NCBI GenBank assembly: GCA_000277445.1
Contig: AJWJ01000183.1
Location: 1-40,470, forward strand
Direction: 5' to 3'
Source of the DNA: Polysphondylium violaceum
Taxonomy: Eukaryota; Evosea; Eumycetozoa; Dictyosteliales; Dictyosteliaceae
DNA length: 40,470 nucleotides
Shown piece after piece: positions 1-8,976 of this stretch. The notes under the pieces are model-generated. The model did no database searches. It was not told the DNA's origin and was given only the letters and a program-made list of their open reading frames with translations. The position numbers and the translations under genes were made by a program. How positions within the stretch are numbered: the first letter of the stretch is position 1; the number at the start of each line of letters is the position of its first letter.

Positions 1-1755
1 GGAAATACAATCGTTATCATCATCTAATAAATTAAATAAAACACTTACAGTTTCTTCATATTTATCATCTTCATAAACATATACAGTCAAAACTGGACCA
101 AAGATTTCTTCTTCCATGGATTTGTAGTGTGGGTCTTTGGCCAAGATGATGGTTGGCTCGACAAACCAACCTACAGAACTATCACATTTACCACCGAGGA
201 CAATTTCAGCGTCGGATGAAGCTTTGGCGTGTTCAATGTAGGATTGGATGTTGTTGAATGAGTTTTTATCAATGACGGCAGAAACAAAGGAGGAGAAATC
301 ATCAGATTGACCCATTTTGAATTCACTTGCAATGGCAATCATCTTTTCTTTAATTTGTGGCCAGAGGGATTTTGGAATATAGGCACGGGAACAGGCAGAG
401 CATTTTTGACCTTGGTATTCAAAGGCGGCACGCATGGTGTTGTAGACAAAGTTGTCAACGTCGGCGCTGTTGTGCATGAAATGGAAATCTTTGCCACCAG
501 TTTCACCAACGATACGTGGGTAACCTCTATAGAGACCAGAGACAAGGTTGCTGGCAGTCTTTTGGTAGATACCGTTAAAGACACCGGTGGAACCAGTGAA
601 ATGGAGACCAGAGAAATGTTTGTTGTTGATTAAAACATCACCAACGACACGGCCACTGCCTGGAAGGAATTGAATGACACCGTCTGGGAGACCGGCTTCA
701 CGGAAAGCTTTGTAAACGACATAGTTGGAGAGAATAGCGGTGGAGGCTGGCTTCCAGAGGACTACATTACCCATGAGGGCTGGGGCAGAGGGAAGATTGG
801 CACCAATGGCGGTAAAGTTGAATGGAGAGATGGCAACAACGTAACCTTCCAATGGTCTGTACTCGACACGATTCCAACAGCCTGGAGAGTTGGCTGGTGG
901 TTGTTGAGAGTAGATTTCTTCAGCATACTTTGGATTAAATCTGAGGAAATCGATGGTTTCGGCGGCGGCATCAATTTCGGCTTGCCAAACAGTTTTACCT
1001 TGACCCAACATGGTGGCGGCCAATACTTCATAACGGTATTTGGTGTTGAGGAGATCAGCAGTCTTTAAAAAGATGGCAGCTTTGTCTTCAAATGGTAAGG
1101 ATTCCCATTCAGCTTTAGCTTTTAAACTTCCTTCAATGGCATCTTGGAGTACTTGTGGATTGGCTTGATGGAATTGACATAAAACCTTGCTGTGATCAGA
1201 GCAAATCAATTGCTTTTGAATATCACCTGTACGGATTTCTTTACCATTAACAATACATGGAATATCTGGACATTCGTTTCTTAATTTATTACAAGCTTCT
1301 TTTAAGAGTTTTCTATGAGTTGAACCAACTTCATAGTTGTACTATTGTTATTATTATTATTTTAAGATTAATTATTTATACATTATTATTTTTACTATTG
1401 TATGAGTAAACTGAAAAACGAACGATTGCTCAAAACCTTAAATACGATGCTTTTTCAGAAAAAATGAAAAAAAAGTAAAAAAAAAAAAAATAGAAAAAAA
1501 TGAAAAAAAATTTTCTACAATTTCCGAACTACAAGAATTGAATTTTATATTAAGAATTTTCTATGTAAAAATTAATTTACATAAACTCTGTTGTTATAAA
1601 ATTATACAATTACATTTGCAAAACAAATACACAACCAAATGAATGGCGATGATGATGAAATGTAAATAGATAATACATACCAAAACTTGATTTACAGGGG
1701 TAGGAATAGATGCTCTTGAAAATTGAGACATGAGTTTAAAAGTGTTTTTGAACAT
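1..1755 (-). CDS. Delta-1-pyrroline-5-carboxylate dehydrogenase (ALDH4A1 family), 3' end outside window
   Basis: Oxidises glutamate semialdehyde/P5C to glutamate with NAD+ in mitochondrial proline breakdown. Exon 1 is 1755-1681 and exon 2 runs from 1341 down to at least 49; the 339-nt intron (1680-1342) starts GTATGT. Exon 1 encodes 25 residues starting MFKNTFKLMSQFSR, basic and without acidic residues, which fits a mitochondrial presequence; I chose this ATG because the later in-frame ATG would cut it. Exon 2 shows the ALDH core: SPFNFTAIG (cofactor pocket), FTGSTGV, VGETGGKD with the general-base Glu near residue 304, and QGQKCSACSR with the catalytic Cys near residue 339, followed by EEIFGPVL. 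Around 48 a GTAAGT could be a donor, but the frame stays open through it to base 1 and an intron ending at 24 would be only 25 nt, so I read it as coding. The missing C-terminus (the YGLTG region onward) lies beyond base 1. Family assignment is firm; the last 16 codons are less certain. Confidence 0.93.
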
Positions 1756-2423
1756 GTGAAAAAAAATTTGATGTAGTTGTTTGTTCAAATTGAATTGAAA
1801 GAAAAAAAAAAAAGAAAAAAAATCAATAAATGATATTTTCAAAAATATCAGTTCACTCACTGAAAGAAAAGAAAAAAAAATTCAAAAAAAAAAATAGAAA
1901 AAAAAAAAAAATATATTCAAAAAAGACATGTCATATGGATAGTTATTCTTCTTTTGGATAATGAGTCCAAATTTATTCTATTATATATTTCAATTATTCT
2001 TTCTGCCTTCTATGACTCGATGTTAAATTTATGTTTTGCATTTCTATCCCACTGAGTACCAAGATAGGAATGTTGTTTGGCGTTGAGAAGCTTATAAAGA
2101 TATAATATATATTGACCATAAATTGAGAGTATCAATATCTGTATCACTAATCCATGTTAGTATGATAATTTCTAAATTGTCCCTCGTGATGTTTATGAGT
2201 GTGATTATTAGATGTGAATCAATTAATCAATGTGTTCTTAATCCTATAGTGAGATAATATGTTATTACTACTCATATTTTGGTGGGGGAGAAGAATTATT
2301 TCATTCAGATGAGACTCAGATCACAATTGATTTAATTTTATTTTTTTTTAGTTTTTTTTAGTTTTTTGATATAAAATTTGCAATTTATGCTGCAATTTTT
2401 TTTTTTGGTGAATGTTGCATCAT
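1756..2423. other. Intergenic spacer, A/T-rich
   Basis: No gene recognised. It holds the upstream region of the P5C dehydrogenase gene, with A-runs at about 1800-1915, and a less A/T-extreme stretch at about 1930-2330 with mixed-sequence DNA but no frame that looks coding. A weak hairpin (CTATC...GATAG, about 2043-2068) is present. I saw no snRNA or class I RNA hallmark. Confidence 0.5.
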
Positions 2424-2493
2424 CAGAGGGTAATTTAATGGCAGAATTCATAGTTCGGGACTATGCAATCCGAGTTCGATTCTCGGCCCTCCT
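2424..2493 (+). tRNA. tRNA-Pro (anticodon CGG), or tRNA-like gene with two acceptor mispairs
   Basis: A 70-nt cloverleaf can be drawn. The acceptor CAGAGGG/CCCTCCT pairs at positions 3-7 only. The D arm ATTT/GAATT-side gives four pairs (one G-T) with A14, GG and A21 in the loop. The anticodon stem CATAG/CTATG is perfect, with loop TTCGGGA (anticodon CGG, Pro). The variable loop is CAAT. The T arm CCGAG/CTCGG is perfect with loop TTCGATT. The internal A box (TAATTTAATGG) and B box (GAGTTCGATTC) match Pol III consensus well, and a T7 run follows 7 nt downstream. CCA is not encoded. Pairs 1-72 (C/T) and 2-71 (A/C) are mismatched and the discriminator is A, which is unusual for a cytosolic Pro tRNA. 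It could be an edited tRNA gene, a decaying copy or a tRNA-derived element. Confidence 0.72.
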
Positions 2494-2595
2494 ATCAACT
2501 TTTTTTATTTTTTCAAAATTCTTTTTTTTTTCAAATGTATTAAGAATTCTCTCTTTATCTCTAAACTATATTATATATGATGACTAATTTGTATT

Positions 2596-2626
<31 letters not shown>

Positions 2627-2836
2627 TGCAAAGAAAAAGGGAGTTTTTGATCTCGAGAAAAAAATGAAAAAGGAACCAAAAATAAAAAAAAATAATGAAA
2701 AAAAAGACGTAAAAAAATAAATATATATGAAATCTAATAAAAGCAATGTAAAAACGAACGAAACGATTTGCAGGTCTAAAAATATCTCTGGTGGTGTGTG
2801 AAATGAGTATATTTATATTATTATTATTTTATTTAT
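2494..2836. other. Spacer between tRNA-like gene and AN1 zinc-finger gene
   Basis: A/T-rich with an A15 run near 2595 followed by GAAAA repeats. No gene seen. I looked for the downstream external B box (a GGTTCGA-like site) known from Dictyostelium tRNA genes and did not find a clear one. Confidence 0.45.
2500..2506 (+). terminator. Pol III terminator of the tRNA-like gene
   Basis: A run of seven T on the sense strand begins 7 nt past the tRNA 3' end, followed after one A by more T runs. This is the expected Pol III stop signal and supports transcription of 2424-2493. T runs are common in this genome, so it is supportive rather than conclusive. Confidence 0.5.
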
Positions 2837-3946
2837 TTATCTAAAGAATGAGCTGATATAACTAAATAGACCACCTCCATTATTGCTGTTGTTACCATAA
2901 CTTGGGTTATTAGAGTTACTATTGAAATTGATCATTCTCAAAGTACCGTGAGGGTAGAGATTCAATTCGTCCAATGATTTACTGAGATCCTCGACCTCAT
3001 AGGGCTTGTTACTAGTTTCAGGGAGGACCGCATATGCTTGAGATCCATCTGTTCTAGATTGATTAATGAAAAGTTGCACGGAACGAAGTGAATCATATTG
3101 ACCAAATACATGAGATATTCTTGCTCCATTGGTTTGAATGATTATAATTTCACTGCCGAGTAGTATTGGTTTAGTAATCAATCAAATCGCTTGAAATAGA
3201 AAGATAAATCAATACCTACCCTTTTTGTCTTTCGGATGTATACTGCCCTTTTCTTTCCTCTCGCAGTCTTTTTAATTCATCAAGTTGTTTCTTTGATTCA
3301 TTATGTAAATCTTTGTCTGATGGTCCTTGTTTTTTATTTGGTGCAGATGGTGCTAGAGTTGGTTTTGGGGCAGTTGATTTGATGGGTTTTTGATTAGTAT
3401 CGTTGATTGTATTATTCCTGCTATTCATTGAATGACATCCATGGTCTGATGGGAATCTATGTCTAATAGTAGTAGTCGATATTGTGTCAATACATAATTA
3501 CATAAACTGACGAGAGATCAACACTACTTACTTTAAACAAAAGTTTTCATTACATAAATTACAAACGATTTTAATAAATTCTTTAGATGTACAGTTTGAA
3601 AACTTGCAATCATATTTCAATTTAACCGGTTCTTTGCAACCTGCATCTATATGGGCTGATATCTATAGATTATTAATAAACCAACTAACGATTGATGAAT
3701 GAATAGATTACATACAGCTTCATCGATACTATGAAAGTTTGATATTGAGATTAATCTAGTACAAATTGGACAGGGATGTGTAAAAGTAGTATTACCATTT
3801 GAAAAATAATTTGGACATTTATGATTTTCTGCATCTTTATGATCTAAACAAAACTTTAAGTGACAGAAATCACATTCAAAAGGTAGATAATCTAATAAAT
3901 TACAATCTTTAACTGCACAGTGGGCTCCTAATTGTGGGAAATCCAT
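2837..3946 (-). CDS. Two-AN1 zinc-finger protein with C-terminal ubiquitin-like region (ZFAND1-like)
   Basis: Four exons: 3946-3716, 3662-3532, 3462-3220 and 3152-2837, total 921 nt, giving 306 residues. The first AN1 finger (about residues 9-45) shows CAVKDC, CDFCHLKFC, H and HKC ligands. The second (about 85-130), split over exons 2 and 3, shows CKEP, CKFSNC, CNLCNENFC, HRFPSDHGC. A basic/Pro linker and a short charged helix (KKQLDELKRLREER) follow. The C-terminal part (IIIIQTNGARISHVFGQYDS...LYPHGTLRMINF) has the pattern of a UBX/ubiquitin-like fold. In animals and yeast the 2xAN1+UBL layout belongs to ZFAND1/Cuz1, which recruit proteasome and p97/Cdc48 to stressed proteins; a similar role is inferred. 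Introns are 53, 69 and 67 nt; the last has a TACTAAAC branch-like site and a less common donor, GTAGGT. The final acceptor is chosen because an upstream AG would bring in an in-frame TGA. Confidence 0.85.
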
Positions 3947-4265
3947 TATTGTATCTGTATATCAAAACTAAACTCAAGATCTAAGAGTTTTATTAAAAAA
4001 AAAAATCAATAAAAAAAAAAAACTCAATCAATCAATTTTTTTTTATTTGACAACGTCGCATTTTCCGACCTGGTTTTTTTCCACATTTTACTTGAAAAGG
4101 GGCCCGATAAATGTTAGTAGATCGATAGTCGACCTAAACAAGCCTTTTGGTCAGATTCTTATTAAACTTTACACATCCCGCAATGTAGAAATAAATACTA
4201 TGAGCTAAACAAAAGAGTTTATTTTTAAACAAGATTTAATTACAGAGTTAGATATATAGAGATAT
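3947..4265. other. Intergenic spacer
   Basis: About 320 nt between two same-strand genes: promoter region of the AN1 gene and 3' flank of the BAR-SH3 gene. It has A runs at 3990-4020 and a slightly GC-richer core (about 4055-4145, with GGGGCCC and a TCGATAGTCGA repeat). No gene seen. Confidence 0.45.
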
Positions 4266-5419
4266 TTAATTTAATTTTACATAATTTGCAGGAACGTAAC
4301 CTCTAGTACCTCTAAGTTCGGCCTCCCACCATTCACCTTCAGATTTGTGAATGGTTAGCACATCACCATTGTTGAATGACAATTCAGTGGCATCTTGGCC
4401 GGCAAAATCATATAAAGCGGTGGCGGTCTTGGGGTGATAATATGGATTTGGAGAGTGTTTAACATTTAAATTACTTGGGTTGGATGGTTGATGAATATCT
4501 CTATCAACACTACTGGTTTGATATTCTGGTGTTGATTTGGTCTTGATGGAACCTTTGTCTCTAAATACTGGATCTGCTCTTAAATTAATAGAGGCAGATG
4601 ATTTTTCTACAGGTGTAATGACGGATTTATGGTCTCTACCTCCATATTCGTCAATATGACTAACTAAATTGGGTAATGCACTCCATTCTTCACTCATACC
4701 ATTATAAAATCTAGCTTGATTTTTAACCAACTGATTATCGCAAACAATTATTATTAGTAACAGATACACCACTAGATTAACTCGTAGCTAAATTAAATAA
4801 TACATACAGAGGCCAATAAATAAGAGGTGAATACAGATTTATCTTCATAGAGTAAAGGTAAATCGTTGACAAGTTCCATATGTAATTGTTCGTAACCTTC
4901 TTTGCAAAGTCTATATTTCTCTTCGGTGGGACCTAGCTTAGCCTTTGAGCTCGAGCCAGCACCTTTTTCACGAAGTTTGCCAACTTCGTTTTTGTATCTA
5001 TCCATATCAATCTTTCTAGTGGTCAACTCTTCTGTTCTCTTTTTCACCTCTTTGTGTTGACTGAGATAGTCAGCGAGGGGTTTAGTATAGGTGCCACTAA
5101 GATTTTCATTCATATCGGCCACCTTTGTCGAACAGCCTGCTGCTATATCCTTGAGTTTTGAACCAGGTGTCCACAATTGATCCTGGGTGTCGTAAAGATC
5201 ACATGCGTCTGCAGAGATGTTTGTCAATATCTCGTTCAAGTCTTTGTAGAGATCATTCAACTTTTTAGTGTTTTTCTGTATCTTAGCCAAACGCTCTTCG
5301 ACAGAAAACACACGTTCCTTTTCATAGTGATACTCTACATCTATTGTCTCTTCACTATGTCCTGTTTTGGTGAATATCATTTGCTTTGTTCTAGCAAACG
5401 ATGTTTTAATTGCTGCCAT
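4266..5419 (-). CDS. BAR domain plus SH3 domain protein (amphiphysin/Rvs167-like)
   Basis: Exon 1 is 5419-4808 (204 codons), the 77-nt intron has a TACTAATAA branch-like site, and exon 2 is 4730-4266; the product is 358 residues. Residues about 1-235 are predicted to form the helical BAR domain: amphipathic N-terminus (MAAIKTSFARTKQ), long charged helices (VEERLAKIQKNTKKLNDLYKD, HKEVKKRTEELTTRK) and the closing YEQLHMELVNDLPLLYEDK...FYNGMSEEW typical of the amphiphysin family. A polar linker follows, then an SH3 at about 300-357: ALYDFAG, ELSFNNGD, EWWEAEL, GYVPANYVKL, all conserved peptide-binding positions. Such proteins bend membranes and recruit dynamin/actin regulators during endocytosis. 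The ATG at 5419 was preferred over one 72 nt upstream because it starts the conserved helix. It diverges from the reductase gene across about 390 bp. Confidence 0.9.
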
Positions 5420-5813
5420 GTTATATTGTATATATTGTGTATATTCTTTGTTGAAAATGAACAGCGGTGTGCAAATTAAATTGTTGTGCAAAAAAAAAAA
5501 AAAGAAAAATTAAAAAAAATTAAAAAAAATTAAAATAATTTATCTTTTCGACTATCGCGATTAGGTTGTCTTTTTTCAATGAAAAGAGACACCGTTTTTG
5601 ACACATTGACACCACAGGTTATAATATATAAATGGTTATATTAATGAATGATAGAGATAGATATGTTGCAAATAAAAAATGATGAATTGAATAAATCGTC
5701 AGACAACTTGAGTTTGGAGGGATTGCATATTTTTTTTTTTTAAAAATTAATTTTGATCAAATTGTGGGGGGTATCATATGACACAGATACAGATACAGAT
5801 AAAGATATAGGAA
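5420..5813. promoter_or_regulatory. Divergent promoter region (BAR-SH3 / ketopantoate reductase-like)
   Basis: The only spacer between two genes transcribed away from each other, so it should hold both promoters. A-rich runs at 5490-5530 and a T run at 5731 are visible. No clear TATA or known dictyostelid site was picked out. Confidence 0.5.
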
Positions 5814-6764
5814 ATGAATACTAAAATACTGGTTTTGGGAGCAGGGGCCATTGGTGGATATTTTGGTGGAAGATTGGTGGAGGCTGGACAGGATGTGACT
5901 TTTCTTGTGAGATTGAATAGAAAGAAACAAATTGAAGGCAATGGTGGCATAGTGGTGATCAATAGTGTGAATGGCAACTACACATTCAAACCCACATTGA
6001 TCACAAAAGAAGAGGGGGATGGAAATGTAGAATATGATGTGGTGTTGTTGTCGTCGAAATCGTATCATTTGCAGGCATCGATCGAGGATTTGAAACCATT
6101 TATTGGGAAAAATACACTTGTGATACCGCTGTTGAATGGTATTCAGCATATAAGTATACTTGAGCAGGCGTTTGGTAGAGAGCGAGTCCTGGGTGGCCTG
6201 TGTGTTGTTGAGACTACGCTGAATGACAAAGGTGAGATTCACCAGCCCAGCGAGTTGAATCAACTCATATTTGGTCAACTGGATGGCGGCACAACTGAAA
6301 AACTCAACCAGCTCGCCCAGGCATTTGGCAGCACCAAGGCCAAGTTTACGCTCAGCGAGTCCATCACCCAAGACATGTGGAACAAGTACCTAATGATCAC
6401 CACCATGTCCAGTATCACAACCCTCATGCGCACACCATTGGGCACCATTCGTGACTCTGTTGGAGGCCTCGAGTTTATCGAGTCTGTTTTCAAAGAGACA
6501 GAATCTATTATGCGTGCCAATGGTGCACCACTCTCTGATGGCATCGTCGATCGTTATATGACACTTGTAAAAACAATCTCTTCTCAATTCAAAACATCGA
6601 TGCAAAGAGATATGGAAAAAGGCTTGGAGATTGAAGGAGATCACATCCAGGGTTATATCTTGCAATTGGCAAAACAACACAACATCTCTGCACCTTTATT
6701 GCGTTGTGCCTATCAAAATCTCTGTGTATATAATGAAATGTTAAAAGCCAGATCCAACCAATAA
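5814..6764 (+). CDS. 2-dehydropantoate 2-reductase (ketopantoate reductase, ApbA/PanE family)
   Basis: Single-exon gene, 316 residues, the usual length of the family. It reduces ketopantoate to pantoate with NADPH on the way to pantothenate and CoA. The N-terminal Rossmann fold has GAGAIGGYFGG (residues 9-19). The C-terminal helical domain keeps the catalytic Lys (DMWNKYLM, Lys191) and the substrate Glu (EIEGDHIQGY, Glu274), aligning with E. coli PanE Lys176/Glu256. LLNGI at about 106-110 is the conserved loop after the fifth strand. There is no intron, unlike most neighbours, and the coding DNA is relatively GC-rich toward the middle. That is compatible with old bacterial ancestry, common for this family in amoebae, but reading cannot prove it. 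Some eukaryotic ApbA-like proteins act on other keto acids, so substrate is inferred. Confidence 0.88.
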   Translation: MNTKILVLGAGAIGGYFGGRLVEAGQDVTFLVRLNRKKQIEGNGGIVVINSVNGNYTFKPTLITKEEGDGNVEYDVVLLSSKSYHLQASIEDLKPFIGKNTLVIPLLNGIQHISILEQAFGRERVLGGLCVVETTLNDKGEIHQPSELNQLIFGQLDGGTTEKLNQLAQAFGSTKAKFTLSESITQDMWNKYLMITTMSSITTLMRTPLGTIRDSVGGLEFIESVFKETESIMRANGAPLSDGIVDRYMTLVKTISSQFKTSMQRDMEKGLEIEGDHIQGYILQLAKQHNISAPLLRCAYQNLCVYNEMLKARSNQ

Positions 6765-6841
6765 TGTATAAAATAAAGAGATTGTTGTTTCATTAATTAC
6801 ATTGTTTATTTATTTAGTCAATAGATATCATATTGCGTTGT

Positions 6842-8043
6842 TTACAATTCATTATTTGCTCTAATATCATCTCTTATGTTATATGCTTGAGCTATAATCT
6901 AATAGGGTGAGGAGAAACAAAAGGTTAATAGACGATCGTTTATCGACAGAATAGTCACACATACTTGATCCATATCAATACCAGGTAAATGTTGAAGAAA
7001 AGCCAAGATTTCAGAATGCTCAAGTTCAAGTAGTTCTTCAGAAAAGTTTGTTAAAATGGCCAAGCACACAAATACATGTAAGTCTAAACCGAGTGACGCT
7101 GATAAATAAGTGTCCCAAAGTCTCAACACACAATCGATTGGTAATTCACATGATAACAGATTCTGTATCCAACTCGTAGCCCAATCATTATTACTAATTT
7201 CCTCTTCCTCAAAATGACTAAATCTATTGTACCATTACACTACTATTAGTATGCATATAATTTTATAATGTGTAAGCTTGAGTTACATACAATTCAGGTA
7301 AAACAGATCTAAAAAGCATAATAAATCTTGATAGTTTGGGAGCCAAACCTTCATTGTTTAGATTCTCATCAATCTTTTTCATCATGGAGACAAAACAAAA
7401 GAATATATCACTTTCAGATTGAAGAATAGCAATAAAGGGTCCCAAGATGGCCAACATTCCAAATGAATAGTATTCAATATCATTATTATAATTTACATAA
7501 GAGATTAAAATATTCTCAATCTTGTTTCTAATCTCTACACTTTGAAAATCAATTTTGATTCTTTGATCTGATGTCCTTTCCTATTATTATTGTTGTTAAT
7601 TTGATATGTTGTTATTATGATTATTAATTGTTTCATTCATTCTTTTTTGATTCATTGATTCATTCATCCTTTCTTAATTTAAATGATGTATGCTTACTTT
7701 ATGATAGGACTGATATCGCTTTAAATGTGATCTTATCTTTTTTGTAATCTCTGAATCATTTTTATCAATTTCTTTGTAGTCTTGCTGTTGTTGTTTTTTA
7801 ACTTTTTCTTCTTCAGCTTTATAGATGGTATTGGTAAGAATACATATCATACAGGTAATTGATGATATTGAGTAGATGCATATAATTACATTTATCATTT
7901 TTAGATATACCTAAAAGGTATTTATAAACCTCTGGTCTAACTTTATCTGGTATTCCATGTTTAGATATAGCGGCTAACTTATCCATATCTATAAACACTT
8001 CACCTCCCAACAACTCTGTAAATTCTTCTTCTGTACATGCCAT
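6842..8043 (-). CDS. Short TBC-domain (Rab-GAP fold) protein lacking the YxQ catalytic motif
   Basis: Five exons: 8043-7890, 7816-7698, 7580-7291, 7223-6965 and 6898-6842; total 879 nt, 292 residues. The TBC fold is recognised by HGIPDKVRPEVYKYLLGISK (box A, about residues 29-48), the basic linker, GMLAILGPFIAILQSESDIFFCF (about 135-157), and LPIDCVLRLWDTYLS (box C, about 228-242). Canonical TBC GAPs use an Arg finger in IxxDxxR and a Gln finger in YxQG. Here the region aligned with box B reads IEYYSFGMLAILG with Ser-Phe where Gln-Gly is expected, and no clear IxxDxxR was found. A related group of small TBC proteins in other eukaryotes shares this layout, so this looks like a conserved atypical branch rather than damage. 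Activity on a Rab is uncertain. Exon 1's donor is GTAATT, chosen because it restores the DKSEEE continuation. Confidence 0.85.
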
Positions 8044-8682
8044 TTGTTTGTTGTTTATTATGTAATATTTAATTACAGATCTATATATGCAATATTTTTT
8101 TGAACAAAAAATAATTGAGGAAGATGAATTATTTTTTCTTTTTTTTCATAAACATTAAATCACCGAGATATGCATTTTATAGTCGTATAAATCTTTGTTT
8201 AGATTCTGTTGTAAAATTATTAATGTGGGGCTATTAAATAGTCCACAAGTAGAGTTAATTGTGCATACATTAAATTTTTACAATAAAATCTGTTTAAATT
8301 TAAACAGAGTAGTATTCCAGCTCACGAGCATCAAGACGACTCAAATGAGGAGATATTCAGTGTTGTTATTCTTATTTGTTCGCGAGAGGAGTGAGGGACA
8401 GTGAATAATCATTCGAATTTACCTCAATACTTTATCAAGTATTCAGCACAATCTATTTCTATAAAAGTTAAATAATGTATTATCTACTTACACATATTGG
8501 TATGTGTGTTGTGTGTTACTGTGCTAGTGCTATGCTTTTCAGACATATACAAATAAAGTAATATCTAATCTAAAACAACCATTTTTATCATTGTTTTGTT
8601 TAATTGCATTTGTTTGAAAATAAAAAATAGAGTATTTATAGGCTTGCGATACATCAGGTATTTAATCAAATATTGTCTCAAA
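8044..8682. other. Divergent spacer, TBC gene / small secreted protein gene
   Basis: About 640 nt. A short open frame at 8195-8404 has no recognisable product and I do not call it a gene. The last 100 bases before 8683 include ATAAAATAAAA- and TATTTATA-like stretches that could serve as a core promoter. An upstream exon joined before 8683 is possible but not demonstrable. Confidence 0.4.
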
Positions 8683-8931
8683 ATGAAAATTGGTTCAAAA
8701 TCTTGGCTTGCAATTATTGGTGGTATCTTTTTACTATTCACGCCATGTGTTGTTTATGCTGCATCGTCGTCTAAAGAGTTGAAGAGAAAGGTTAGTGAAA
8801 TGCCCCCGCCATTTGAATCGAGCGTCTCCTCTTCTTCTCCCAAAGTCTCATCCTCCTCTGCTGGATGCCCCTCATCATCTTCATCAAGCGATCCAAGCAA
8901 TGATAAACAATCATTATCTACTAGTGCATAG
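8683..8931 (+). CDS. Small secreted Ser-rich protein, hypothetical
   Basis: Reads as an 82-residue protein. Residues 1-27 form a textbook signal peptide: basic MKIGSK, hydrophobic WLAIIGGIFLLF, then TPCVVYAA with an AxA-like cleavage site. The mature part of about 55 residues is basic at first (KELKRKVSE), then PPP and long Ser runs (SSVSSSSPK, SSSSSSDPS) with one Cys. The frame stays open 87 nt further upstream to an ATG at 8596, but starting at 8683 puts the signal sequence at the N-terminus. No family recognised. In dictyostelids small secreted Ser-rich proteins occur in slime, sheath or spore coat; any such role here is a guess. Its stop codon lies inside a perfect palindrome. The Ser tract and short length leave some chance that it is not coding. 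Confidence 0.6.
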   Translation: MKIGSKSWLAIIGGIFLLFTPCVVYAASSSKELKRKVSEMPPPFESSVSSSSPKVSSSSAGCPSSSSSSDPSNDKQSLSTSA

Positions 8932-8941
8932 TGACTATGCA
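8925..8941. repeat. Perfect 17-nt palindrome spanning a stop codon
   Basis: TGCATAGTGACTATGCA has 8-nt arms around a central G. The TAG stop of the small secreted protein gene is at 8929-8931 inside the left arm. In RNA it would give a 7-bp stem with a 3-nt loop. Confidence 0.9.
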
Positions 8942-8948
8942 TTATTCC

Positions 8949-8976
8949 ACACTGAGCGGTGGTCTTGTCTCAGTGT
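8949..8976. repeat. Perfect 8-bp hairpin just after the stop codon
   Basis: ACACTGAG (8949-8956) pairs perfectly with CTCAGTGT (8969-8976) around a 12-nt loop. It starts 8 nt after the preceding palindrome, so the 3' UTR would begin with two consecutive stems. Confidence 0.85.

Noticed and set aside
1-48. Splice donor GTAAGT near the end of the P5C dehydrogenase fragment
   Set aside because: The only AG before the window edge would make a 25-nt intron, shorter than any other here, and the frame stays open through it; an intron ending beyond the window cannot be excluded.
3153-3181. Extending the last exon of the 2xAN1 gene upstream to the AAG near 3186
   Set aside because: That acceptor brings a TGA in frame; the acceptor at 3153 joins cleanly and follows a TACTAAAC branch-like site.
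8195-8404. 69-codon frame upstream of the small secreted protein gene
   Set aside because: No domain or signal sequence; A/T-rich chance frame.
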